Source: Candidatus Phosphoribacter hodrii
Lineage (GTDB): Bacteria; Actinomycetota; Actinomycetes; Actinomycetales; Dermatophilaceae
Direction of reading: 5' to 3'
DNA length: 64,000 bases
Assembly (NCBI GenBank): GCA_016707175.1
Contig: JADJIB010000010.1
Span: forward strand, 62,001-126,000
Part shown: positions 55,478 to 63,091 of the stretch, one piece after another
Position numbering within the stretch: the stretch's first letter is position 1
Layout of the letters: each line of letters starts with the position of its first letter
Program-made: the position numbers and the translations under genes
The notes under the pieces: model-generated
The model's input: only the letters and a program-made list of their open reading frames with translations
The model's database searches: none
What the model was told of the DNA's origin: nothing

Positions 55478-55942
55478 TCAGGTGCGAGGTTCCAAGGTCA
55501 GGCAGACCGAGTTGATGCAGTAGCGCTGATCGGTGGGCGTGCCATAGCCCTCGCCCTCAAAGACGTGCCCCAGGTGGGAGCCGCAGCCGGCGCACCGGAC
55601 TTCGACGCGGGGTCGACCGGGGATCGAGCGGTCCTCGATGTATTCGACCCGGTCCCCGGCCAGCGGCTCGAAGAACGACGGCCACCCGCAGTGCGAATCG
55701 AACTTCGACTCGCTGCGGAACAGTTCCGCGCCGCAGGCCCGGCAGGAGTAGACCCCGTCTGTCTTCGTGTCGGTGTACTCGCCGGTGAACGGGCGTTCCG
55801 TGCCCGCCTCGCGCAACACATGGAACTCGGCCGCCGAGAGCTTGGCCCGCCACTGGGTGTCGGTGAGTTGCACGGCATACCGCCCCGGGGTGGGGACGGC
55901 GTCGGCGGGCGGGACGGACTGCGTGGAGGTGGGGTCGGTCAT
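55478..55942 (-). CDS. msrB: peptide-methionine (R)-S-oxide reductase
   Basis: 154 residues. MsrB fold with two zinc CxxC pairs (CRAC and CAGC), the HCGWPSFFEP active-site strand, and the catalytic Cys in RYCINSVCL. It reduces methionine-R-sulfoxide in oxidised proteins using thioredoxin. No signal peptide. It stands alone after the terminator of the secreted nuclease gene. Confidence 0.95.
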   Translation of the reverse strand: MTDPTSTQSVPPADAVPTPGRYAVQLTDTQWRAKLSAAEFHVLREAGTERPFTGEYTDTKTDGVYSCRACGAELFRSESKFDSHCGWPSFFEPLAGDRVEYIEDRSIPGRPRVEVRCAGCGSHLGHVFEGEGYGTPTDQRYCINSVCLTLEPRT

Positions 55943-55953
55943 GGTGGGGATAA

Positions 55954-55993
55954 CGCACGAAGGCCCCGGGATCGTCCCCGGGGCCTTCGTGCG
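55954..55993 (-). terminator. terminator of secreted nuclease gene
   Basis: A 17-base perfect stem: CGCACGAAGGCCCCGGG (55954-55970) pairs with 55977-55993 around ATCGTC. It follows the nuclease stop by 17 bases and precedes the msrB start by 12 bases, so it insulates the two minus-strand genes. Confidence 0.88.
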
Positions 55994-56009
55994 CTCGGAT
56001 CCGAGCCGG

Positions 56010-58433
56010 TCAGATGCCGGTGCCGCCTCGGAGGGCCAGCCGCACGATCTGCGGGTCGTGGTCGGAATCCTGGTCGTAGAAGGGGGAGTTGGTGTGGACG
56101 ATGTCGTAGACGTAGGCCGGGTACTTGGCTCCCTTGGGCGCCACAGTCAGGGCGGGGCTGAGCAGGATGTGGTCGAGGACCTGCGAGTTGCCTTCGAACA
56201 CGTAGGTCCAGCGCTCGGCCACAGGCAGCGTCCGGGGAAGGTCGACGAGAGCGTCGGAACCCTGGCCGACCAGCAGATCCGTCGTTGTGCTGAACTCGAA
56301 GTCGTTGACGTCACCGGCAACGACGAGCTTGGCCTGGGGGTCCGCGCTCAACAGTGCGTCGGCGAAGTCCCGGACCGCGGCCGCCTGCAGGTGGCGTTGC
56401 TCCTCGGTGAAGCGGACCGGTGACTGCCAACGGCCGAAGAGCGGGTCGTCACCGCCCTTGGAGGAGAAGTGGACGGCGACGACGAAGACGGTCTCGCCGC
56501 GGAAGCGGAACTCTCCGACGAGCGGCTTGCGGCTGGCCGACCAGGCCTCGCTCGTGGGGGCGATCCGGCCCGGCGAGACCGACAATGCCGTGCTCCGACC
56601 GGTCCCGGTCACCTCGACCGCAGTCGTCGCGTCGCCACCCGGGCGGTCGACGAACTCCAGGTCGCGATCGAGCCGGTAGAGGAAGACCTGGCGGATGTTG
56701 CCTCCCGGCTGCCCGCCGTCGGTCCCGTCTTGCGGGTCGATCCAGCGGGATCCGTATGCCGGTCCGCCGGCGGCCGCGATCGCCGCGATCAGGCGGCTGA
56801 CGGTGAGGTCAGACGCGACGACACCGTCGTTGGCCGGCCCGCTGTTGTCCTGAATCTCCTCGAGGGCGAGGATGTCGGGGCTGGCGAGGTTGTGGACCAC
56901 TTGGGCGGCGAGTCGGTCAAACTTGGACTGCGGATTGCTGGGCGACAGGTTCTCGACGTTGAAGGTCGCCACGGCGAGTTGGTTGTTCGTCTGGGCGGTC
57001 GTCGACTCTCGGGTGAGACCGCCGGTCGTCACGGTTGGCGCAGCGGTGACGAGCAGTTTGTAGTTGGCGAACGAGTAGTCCAAGACGCCGATAGCGTCTC
57101 CGGGCAGGGTGTCGCCGACGTTGGCGGCAGGCATGGACCCCGCCGGGATGAGGGCGTCGTCGAGCTGGACGCGCATGGCGTTGGGGGTGTCGTAGGACCC
57201 GTAGACGACGCCGCCGGCCGAACTCGTGAGCGGCGCCCCTGTGACCGACCCCGGGACGACCGGGATCTCGCCGAAGGATGCCGTGGGGCCGACGACTCTG
57301 GCGTCCCTGACCGCGACGCGCATCCCTTCCATGGATTCGTAGAAGTCGATGGCATCCCGGGCCATGTCGAAGACGGCTGCGGCGTTCTCCACGCTCCCTG
57401 GGTCACCTGCATCGATCGTCTGGGCGGGGGCGATGCGGTCCACGCCGATGACGACAGGGGCAGGCAGGGGGTTGTTCGAGGACGTGATGCTCACGCTGGG
57501 GGAGACGATCTCGGTGGTGGTGAGGTTGTCCAGGCCGCCGCTGCCGCCGGGACGGAACTCGCTCACCGAGCCGTCGACGCTCAAGGCGTCACCGACCGCG
57601 ACCGTGGGGGAGGTGCGGGTGAAGACGAAGATCCCCTCGCTGGTGGCCAGGTCGGCGTCAGCGACCGGATCCTGCATCCAGAAGCCGGTGTTGGAGCGGG
57701 CCGTGACGATGCCCGTCACTCCGTTGACCGGAGTGCCGGCCAGGGGTGAGCGGTGGGACGCGCCCTGGATCGCAGCGATGGTCTCCGCCGGGTTCGGCGG
57801 CGGTGGAGTGATGGTGCAGGTCTGGGGTGTGGTGGTGGAGTTGACGGGGGAGGGCGCTCCCGCTGCGAAGTCGGCCGCGTTGTGGTCGGTGTCGACACAG
57901 GCGTCGATCCGGCTGACCGACGTCGAGTTCGTGGTGCCGGGAGCAGGCCCGCTGCCCTCGAACTGGGCTGCCGTGCTGCCGTATCCGACGAGGTCAACGA
58001 TGGCACCCGCTGCGTCCACGACGGCTACCCGGCCGGCCGAGGCCGACATCGTGAGCGTGCCGATGGCGTCGGGAATCGGCAGCGCGGTGGCTCCCGTGTT
58101 GGCGCCGTCGGCCTCCTTCACCAGGTAGCGCCCCCCGGCGGCGATGGTGCCGGACAGGAGGGTGCTGCTTGCGGTCGTGCCTGCGGCTGACCAGTAGGAG
58201 ACCTTCCACCCGGTGAGGTCGACGGGGGTGGAGGCGCGGTTGAACAGTTCCACGAAGTCGCTTCGCCACGTCGCGCCGGAGTTGCCGCCGCCGCCGTAGA
58301 CCTCCGCAACGACCACGGTGGGAGAGGCTGCGTATGCCGCGGGGGCAGCGACCACGAGGCCGCCGGAAGCGAGGAGGGTTGCGATCGCGAGGGTGACAGC
58401 CGGTCTGCGGACATGGGTCCAGACGTGGGACAT
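56010..58433 (-). CDS. secreted lamin-tail and endonuclease/exonuclease/phosphatase protein
   Basis: 807 residues from the ATG at 58433. Sec signal peptide (VTLAIATLLASGGLVV, cleavage near APAAYAA), a lamin-tail domain (VVVAEVYGGGGNSGATWRSD), an OB-fold-like middle region (GVTGIVTARSNTGFWMQDP), and a C-terminal endonuclease domain (VATFNVENLSP, LALEEIQDN, VAGDVNDFEF, SDHDPQIV). This is the ExeM/NucH-type extracellular DNase layout; it would degrade external DNA for nutrients, biofilm turnover or DNA processing at the surface. No sortase motif is seen. Confidence 0.88.
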   Translation of the reverse strand: MSHVWTHVRRPAVTLAIATLLASGGLVVAAPAAYAASPTVVVAEVYGGGGNSGATWRSDFVELFNRASTPVDLTGWKVSYWSAAGTTASSTLLSGTIAAGGRYLVKEADGANTGATALPIPDAIGTLTMSASAGRVAVVDAAGAIVDLVGYGSTAAQFEGSGPAPGTTNSTSVSRIDACVDTDHNAADFAAGAPSPVNSTTTPQTCTITPPPPNPAETIAAIQGASHRSPLAGTPVNGVTGIVTARSNTGFWMQDPVADADLATSEGIFVFTRTSPTVAVGDALSVDGSVSEFRPGGSGGLDNLTTTEIVSPSVSITSSNNPLPAPVVIGVDRIAPAQTIDAGDPGSVENAAAVFDMARDAIDFYESMEGMRVAVRDARVVGPTASFGEIPVVPGSVTGAPLTSSAGGVVYGSYDTPNAMRVQLDDALIPAGSMPAANVGDTLPGDAIGVLDYSFANYKLLVTAAPTVTTGGLTRESTTAQTNNQLAVATFNVENLSPSNPQSKFDRLAAQVVHNLASPDILALEEIQDNSGPANDGVVASDLTVSRLIAAIAAAGGPAYGSRWIDPQDGTDGGQPGGNIRQVFLYRLDRDLEFVDRPGGDATTAVEVTGTGRSTALSVSPGRIAPTSEAWSASRKPLVGEFRFRGETVFVVAVHFSSKGGDDPLFGRWQSPVRFTEEQRHLQAAAVRDFADALLSADPQAKLVVAGDVNDFEFSTTTDLLVGQGSDALVDLPRTLPVAERWTYVFEGNSQVLDHILLSPALTVAPKGAKYPAYVYDIVHTNSPFYDQDSDHDPQIVRLALRGGTGI

Positions 58434-58526
58434 AGGTGTGTCCTGTCGCTCGGGAGAGTGGTGCCTCGAACGTACGGTGTCGCGGCAGGTCACGCACCCG
58501 GAACGGTGCGTGCAATAGTGACCGAC

Positions 58527-59621
58527 ATGGCTGATGCCCAGGTGGAATGCCCGACCCCTGACGGGGGAACGCGGGCGGTGCGGATCTCCAGCCCGGACCG
58601 GGTGCTGTGGCCGCAGGATGGCATCACCAAACTCGATCTGGCGCACTACATCCGGGACGTCGGGCCGGCGATGCTGCCCCGGGTCGGTGGCCGCCCGATG
58701 ACGTTGCAGCGCTTCCCGACCGGCATCGAGGGGGAGGAGTTCTACTCCAAGAACCCGCCAAAAGGCCTGCCGGCCCACGTCCGCACCGTGCTGATGACCT
58801 ACCCCTCCGGGCGCAAGCATCCCCAACTCGTCGTTGACGAGATCGCCACGGCGGTCTGGGGCGTGCAGATGAACACCGTGACCTTCCACCCGTGGCCGGT
58901 GCGCGCCACCGATGCCGAGGGTGCGCTGGACCGACCCGACGAGGTCCGCATCGACCTGGACCCCCAGCCGGGGTGCGGCTTCCGCGAGGCGGTGGAGGCG
59001 GCATACGTGCTGCGTGAGGTGCTCGCGGAGGCGGGGCTGACGGGCTTCCCGAAAACGTCGGGCAACCGGGGCGTGCACGTCTTCTGCCCGATCGAGCCAG
59101 CGCGGGAGTTCCTCGACGTGCGCCACGGGGTGATCGCGATCGCCCGCGAGTTGGAGCGCCGGATGCCCGACGAGGTGACCACCGCGTGGTGGAAGGAAGA
59201 GCGGGGCCAACGGATCTTCGTCGACTACAACCAGGCCTGCCGGGACCGGACCATCGCGGCTGCCTACAGCCCGCGGCCCCTCCCCGGTGCGCCGGTGTCG
59301 ATGCCGGTGTCGTGGGAGTCGTTGCGGGACATCGCTCCTGGTGACTTCACGGTGCGAACCGTTCCGGGTCTTGTTGGCGCGCAGCCGGATCCGTGGACGG
59401 CATACGACGACGCGGTGGGGGACCTCGGAGTGGCGATGTCGTGGTGGGAACGTGACGTCGCTGAGGGTTTGCCCGAGATGGCCTTCCCGCCGGACTATCC
59501 CAAGATGCCGGGGGAGCCGCCGCGGGTGCAGCCGAGCAAGAAGCGTTACGAGGACGAGGACTACGTGCCGGGCGGCACGGGCTACCTGCGCGCGCATCCC
59601 GAGCGACCGCCGCGCACCTAA
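58527..59621 (+). CDS. LigD-type polymerase/primase domain protein (end joining)
   Basis: 364 residues from ATG 58527 (GTG 58518 is also possible; no clear ribosome site). Stand-alone archaeo-eukaryotic-primase polymerase domain as in LigD: SPDRVLWPQDGITKLDLAHY, the catalytic DLDP (RIDLDPQPGCGF) and KTSGNRGVHVFCP. It adds nucleotides, preferring ribonucleotides, at DNA ends during non-homologous end joining. The ligase is a separate gene next door on the opposite strand; Ku is not in the window. Confidence 0.87.
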   Translation: MADAQVECPTPDGGTRAVRISSPDRVLWPQDGITKLDLAHYIRDVGPAMLPRVGGRPMTLQRFPTGIEGEEFYSKNPPKGLPAHVRTVLMTYPSGRKHPQLVVDEIATAVWGVQMNTVTFHPWPVRATDAEGALDRPDEVRIDLDPQPGCGFREAVEAAYVLREVLAEAGLTGFPKTSGNRGVHVFCPIEPAREFLDVRHGVIAIARELERRMPDEVTTAWWKEERGQRIFVDYNQACRDRTIAAAYSPRPLPGAPVSMPVSWESLRDIAPGDFTVRTVPGLVGAQPDPWTAYDDAVGDLGVAMSWWERDVAEGLPEMAFPPDYPKMPGEPPRVQPSKKRYEDEDYVPGGTGYLRAHPERPPRT

Positions 59622-59654
59622 CGGCGTTGGCTCCGCGTGGGCAGACCTCGGCCG

Positions 59655-60734
59655 TCAGCCGACGGTGAGCACCTCGCCGAGGTCGTAGGCCGGGGCCCGG
59701 TCGACCTGGTCCAGCTCGCAGGACTGCGGGTCGCGGTCGGGTCGCCAGCGCAGGAACGTCACCGCGTGCCGGAACCGGTGTCCCTCCATCTGGTCGAAGG
59801 CCACCTCGACGACCCGTTCGGGGCGCACCGGCACGAAGGAGCTGTCCTTGTTGGACGAGAAGCGTGACCGCTCGGTTGCCGCGTGCCGGGCCTGGCCCTC
59901 GTCGTCGAGGACGACCAGCGGGGCGAAGTCGTCGATCAGCGCGCGCCGGGTGGCCATCGGGAAGGCCGCGATCCCGCCGACGGGGATGAGGAGGCGCTCG
60001 CCGTTCCACTCGCCATAGAGCCCCAGCAGCAGCGACCCCACGCCCTGCCCAGAGGTGTGCACGCGGTAGCCGAAGACCACCGCGTCCGCCGTGCGCTTGT
60101 GCTTCACCTTGAGCATGGTGCGCTTCCCCGGGGCGTATGCCGCGTCGAGCGGCTTCGCGACGACTCCGTCCAGGCCGGCACCCTCGAACCGTTCGAACCA
60201 GTCGCGGGCGATCGCGGGGTCGGTTGTCATCCGCGTGAGGTGGATCGGGTCGGTGTCGGTGAGGTGGCCCAACGCAGCCTCGAGGCGCGCGCGGCGCTGG
60301 CCGAACGGCATACCGAGCAGGCTCTCGTCGCCCTCGGCGAGGAGGTCGAAACAGACCAACTCAGCGGGGGTTTCGACGGACAGTTTGCGAACCCGTGATT
60401 CGGCCGGATGGATGCGTTGGGACAGGCGTTCCCAATCGAGGCGTTCGGCGCCAGGGCCTCCGGAGCGCACGACGATCTCGGTGTCGACCGCGCAGCGCTC
60501 CGGCAGCAACCGGCGGACGTGCTCGACGACCTCGGGGAAGTAGCGGGTGAGTGGTTTGGTTCCGCGGCTGGCCAACTCGATGTCGTCGCCGTCGCGCAGA
60601 ACGATGCAGCGGAACCCGTCCCACTTGGGCTCGTAGGCCAGGTTGTCGCCGACCGGCACCTCGGCGACCGCCTTGGCAAGCATCGGCTGGACGGGGAGAT
60701 CGATGGGCTGGCGCATCGGGCCATTGTGCGCCAT
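59655..60734 (-). CDS. ATP-dependent DNA ligase, LigC-like
   Basis: 359 residues from the ATG at 60734 (ATG 60716 is the alternative). Adenylation motif YEPKWDGFR with Lys37, then motifs III-V (VDTEIVVRSG, LDGVVAKPLD and KVKHKRTADAVVFGY), and a C-terminal OB domain. It seals DNA breaks using ATP. Proteins of this family serve as backup end-joining or repair ligases in actinobacteria. It converges tail-to-tail with the LigD-type polymerase gene. Confidence 0.88.
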   Translation of the reverse strand: MAHNGPMRQPIDLPVQPMLAKAVAEVPVGDNLAYEPKWDGFRCIVLRDGDDIELASRGTKPLTRYFPEVVEHVRRLLPERCAVDTEIVVRSGGPGAERLDWERLSQRIHPAESRVRKLSVETPAELVCFDLLAEGDESLLGMPFGQRRARLEAALGHLTDTDPIHLTRMTTDPAIARDWFERFEGAGLDGVVAKPLDAAYAPGKRTMLKVKHKRTADAVVFGYRVHTSGQGVGSLLLGLYGEWNGERLLIPVGGIAAFPMATRRALIDDFAPLVVLDDEGQARHAATERSRFSSNKDSSFVPVRPERVVEVAFDQMEGHRFRHAVTFLRWRPDRDPQSCELDQVDRAPAYDLGEVLTVG

Positions 60735-60775
60735 GACGTGAGGGTCGGTCGTGAGCGACGGCCAGGCTTGCCGGG

Positions 60776-61534
60776 TCAGCGGCTGACGAGCCACCGCCCG
60801 ATGAGGTCGCCGTCGGCGTGCAGCAGGACATGCGGGACGAGCGAGACGCGCAGATCGTCGGCCTCGACGATGCGCTTGTGTCGGCCACCGACGAGGTGCG
60901 GTGCCAGCGTCAGGCACAGTTCGTCGACGACGTCGGCCCGCAGCAAGTCGCCGAGCAGGCGCGGGCCGCCCTCTGAGTGGATGCGTTGGAAACCCCTGCG
61001 CGCCAACGTGTTTACGGCTTCCACAAGGTCCACGGCGGCCTCGCCCGCCACGACGACGTGTTCCTCACCGAGGTCGGCGCGCAGGTGCGCGAGGGCAGGG
61101 CACGAGGCGGCGGTGATGACCATGACGCTGCCGGTTGCGCTCTGTCGCAACCGATCAGGGATGTCTCCCGACCGGGTCACCAGGGCGAGCGGCAGCGTTG
61201 GCGCGAGGCCGAGATCGGCGCGCAGCGCGGCATACTCCGGGTCGAGGGTGAGCGGGCCATAACCCTCCGTGCGCGCCGTCCCCGCGCCGATGACGACGAT
61301 GTCCGAGAGCGCGCGCAGCAGGTCGAAAACGATCTTGTCAGCGGGGCTGTTGATCGATCCCGTGACGCCGTCGGCGCCGGTCGCCGCGCCGTCGATGGTG
61401 CTCACCATGTTGACGCTCACCCAGCGTTGTGCGCCGGTCGGTCGGGCGTATGCCGCGGCGAGACCTCGCAGATCCAGCCGGCTCCCGACCGGATGATGAC
61501 GCTGGATTTCCGGGGGTGCGATGAGCAGGTCCAT
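60776..61534 (-). CDS. RibD C-terminal-like pyrimidine reductase family protein
   Basis: 252 residues from the ATG at 61534. Dihydrofolate-reductase-like fold of the RibD C-terminal family: WVSVNMVSTIDGAATGADG, VIGAGTARTEGYGPL and the later RIHSEGGPRLLGDLL. Such enzymes use NADPH to reduce riboflavin precursors or related substrates; stand-alone copies outside rib operons have unproven roles. It is divergent from the PPK2 gene, 85 bases apart. Confidence 0.83.
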   Translation of the reverse strand: MDLLIAPPEIQRHHPVGSRLDLRGLAAAYARPTGAQRWVSVNMVSTIDGAATGADGVTGSINSPADKIVFDLLRALSDIVVIGAGTARTEGYGPLTLDPEYAALRADLGLAPTLPLALVTRSGDIPDRLRQSATGSVMVITAASCPALAHLRADLGEEHVVVAGEAAVDLVEAVNTLARRGFQRIHSEGGPRLLGDLLRADVVDELCLTLAPHLVGGRHKRIVEADDLRVSLVPHVLLHADGDLIGRWLVSR

Positions 61535-61619
61535 CACCGAAGTATGCGGGCCGAGCCCGTGTCGGCGTGTTCGCGAAGGTGCCCTCGAACTGACGGGGAC
61601 GTTACGGCAAGATGTCTGC

Positions 61620-62708
61620 ATGTCAAAGAGCAAGAGCAAGGGCGCCAAGAAGGCAGCCAAGAAGAAGGAATCCGACAAGGCCGCTAAGGCGGTCAAGGCC
61701 GTCAAGGTCTCCAAGGCCACCAAGGGCTCGGGTAAAGGCGCCAGCAAGAGCAAGGCGTCCAAGCGGGGCTCTTCGAAGGCCGAACCACTTGCCTCCTCTC
61801 CCGCTGCGCTGGCCGCGCCGAACGTCTACGACGTGCCGGTCGACGTCGAGCCGGTCGAGAAGAAGCTGCGCCCCGACGAGCCGATCACCTCGGTGCTTCG
61901 CGTGCGTCGCGGCTTCGTGCTGGCCGACTTCGACCCCGAGTCGACTCCCGGTTTCGATGAAGGCCGCAAGGAGGGTGAGGAGGCACTGTCCGCCTTCGCC
62001 CCGGAGATGGGCGCGTGGCAGGAGCGGCTCTTCGCCGAGACCAAGGGCGGCGGCAAGCGCAGCCTGCTCATCGTCCTGCAGGGCCTGGACAGCGCGGGCA
62101 AGGGCGGCATCGTCCGGCACGTGATGAGCAACTGCGACCCGGCCGGCATCAAGGCCACCGCGTTCAAGGCGCCCACCGAGGAGGAGCGCCAGCACGACTT
62201 CCTGTGGCGCGTCCGTAAGGCCCTGCCGGGGCCTGGACAGATCGGCGTCTTCGACCGTTCGCACTACGAGGACGTGCTGATCACCAAGGTGCGCAAGCTC
62301 GTCCCCGCGGGCGAGATCACCAAGCGCTACGCGGTCATCAACGCCTTCGAGCGCGAGGTGATCGACTCGGGCACCGAGATCCTCAAGGTGTTCATGTACA
62401 TCTCTCGCGACGAGCAGAAGGCCCGTCTCATGGAGCGGCTGGACCGCCCCGACAAGAGGTTCAAGTACACGCCGGGCGACACCGACAACCGTGCCTACTG
62501 GGACGACTACATGAAGGCGTTCCAGGTGATGCTCGCGCGCACCTCGACCGTGGCCGCCCCGTGGTACGTCATCCCGGCGAACAACAAGTGGTACGCGCGG
62601 TATGCCGTGCAGCAACTGATCCTCGAGAAGTTGCGGGCGATGAGCCCGGACTGGCCGGTGCCGGACTACGACATCGAGGTCGAGAAGGCCCGGCTCGCGG
62701 ACAGCTGA
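61620..62708 (+). CDS. polyphosphate kinase 2 with lysine-rich N-terminal tail
   Basis: 362 residues from ATG 61620. Residues 1-60 are almost only Lys, Ser, Ala and Gly, like a histone H1 tail. The PPK2 domain follows with Walker A GLDSAGKGG (155-163), FDRSHYEDVLI, and the lid arginines around MERLDRPDKRFK. PPK2 enzymes use polyphosphate to phosphorylate nucleoside mono- or diphosphates; the single domain and sequence suggest the AMP/ADP-using group, which is inference. A terminator hairpin follows. Confidence 0.88.
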   Translation: MSKSKSKGAKKAAKKKESDKAAKAVKAVKVSKATKGSGKGASKSKASKRGSSKAEPLASSPAALAAPNVYDVPVDVEPVEKKLRPDEPITSVLRVRRGFVLADFDPESTPGFDEGRKEGEEALSAFAPEMGAWQERLFAETKGGGKRSLLIVLQGLDSAGKGGIVRHVMSNCDPAGIKATAFKAPTEEERQHDFLWRVRKALPGPGQIGVFDRSHYEDVLITKVRKLVPAGEITKRYAVINAFEREVIDSGTEILKVFMYISRDEQKARLMERLDRPDKRFKYTPGDTDNRAYWDDYMKAFQVMLARTSTVAAPWYVIPANNKWYARYAVQQLILEKLRAMSPDWPVPDYDIEVEKARLADS

Positions 62709-62739
62709 GCCGGTCGGTCAGGGCGAGGCCTGGCGGGCT

Positions 62740-62770
62740 GGATCGGGGCGGTTTGGACACGCCCCGGTCC
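62740..62770 (+). terminator. PPK2 terminator overlapping tRNA promoter
   Basis: GGATCGGGGCG (62740-62750) pairs with CGCCCCGGTCC (62760-62770) with one G-T pair. The loop holds most of the -35 box of the following tRNA promoter. Confidence 0.65.
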
Positions 62771-62782
62771 GTCCGCTAGTGT
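62753..62782 (+). promoter_or_regulatory. promoter of the tRNA cluster
   Basis: TTGGAC (62753-62758), 18-base spacer, TAGTGT (62777-62782); the first tRNA starts 44 bases after the -10. It is the best sigma-70-type promoter in the gap between PPK2 and the tRNAs. Confidence 0.55.
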
Positions 62783-62825
62783 CTACTTTCGCACCAGACG
62801 GGGAAGTTACACCGGTGGTGTTCCT

Positions 62826-62898
62826 GCGGACGTAGCTCAGTTGGTAGAGCGCAACCTTGCCAAGGTTGAGGTCGCGAGTTCGAGCCTCGTCGTCCGCT
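62826..62898 (+). tRNA. tRNA-Gly (GCC)
   Basis: A complete 73-base cloverleaf: acceptor GCGGACG pairs with CGTCCGC, anticodon arm CAACC-TTGCCAA-GGTTG gives GCC, and the T arm GCGAG-TTCGAGC-CTCGT is intact. No CCA is encoded. It is first in a Gly-Cys-Val cluster that is common in actinobacteria. Confidence 0.96.
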
Positions 62899-62918
62899 CG
62901 GAGGTAGACCGCCTTCAC

Positions 62919-62989
62919 GGTGGAGTGGCCGAGAGGCGAGGCAGCGGCCTGCAAAGCCGCGTACACGGGTTCAAATCCCGTCTCCACCT
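62919..62989 (+). tRNA. tRNA-Cys (GCA)
   Basis: A complete 71-base cloverleaf: acceptor GGTGGAG/CTCCACC, anticodon arm GCGGC-CTGCAAA-GCCGC gives GCA, T arm ACGGG-TTCAAAT-CCCGT. No CCA is encoded. It lies 20 bases after tRNA-Gly. Confidence 0.96.
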
Positions 62990-63019
62990 CGGGCTCCACC
63001 AAGGAGTCAGCAGTACCGA

Positions 63020-63091
63020 GGGCGATTAGCGCAGTGGTAGCGCGTTCCTTGACGCGGAAGAGGTCACTGGTTCAAACCCAGGGTCGCGCCC
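63020..63091 (+). tRNA. tRNA-Val (GAC), apparently defective at 3' end
   Basis: The 5' acceptor GGGCGAT, the D arm and an anticodon loop TTGACGC (GAC) are clear, as is the T loop TTCAAAC. However, one base seems missing from the anticodon stem (GTTCC against GGAAG), the T stem has one mismatch, and the 3' acceptor strand reads GTCGCGC instead of the expected ATCGCCC. The changes begin where a transposase coding frame enters from the other strand. It may be a tRNA broken by an insertion. Confidence 0.65.

Noticed and set aside
56010..59597. A 1195-residue version of the secreted nuclease
   Set aside because: The upstream part is antisense to the LigD-type polymerase gene; the signal peptide begins at 58433.
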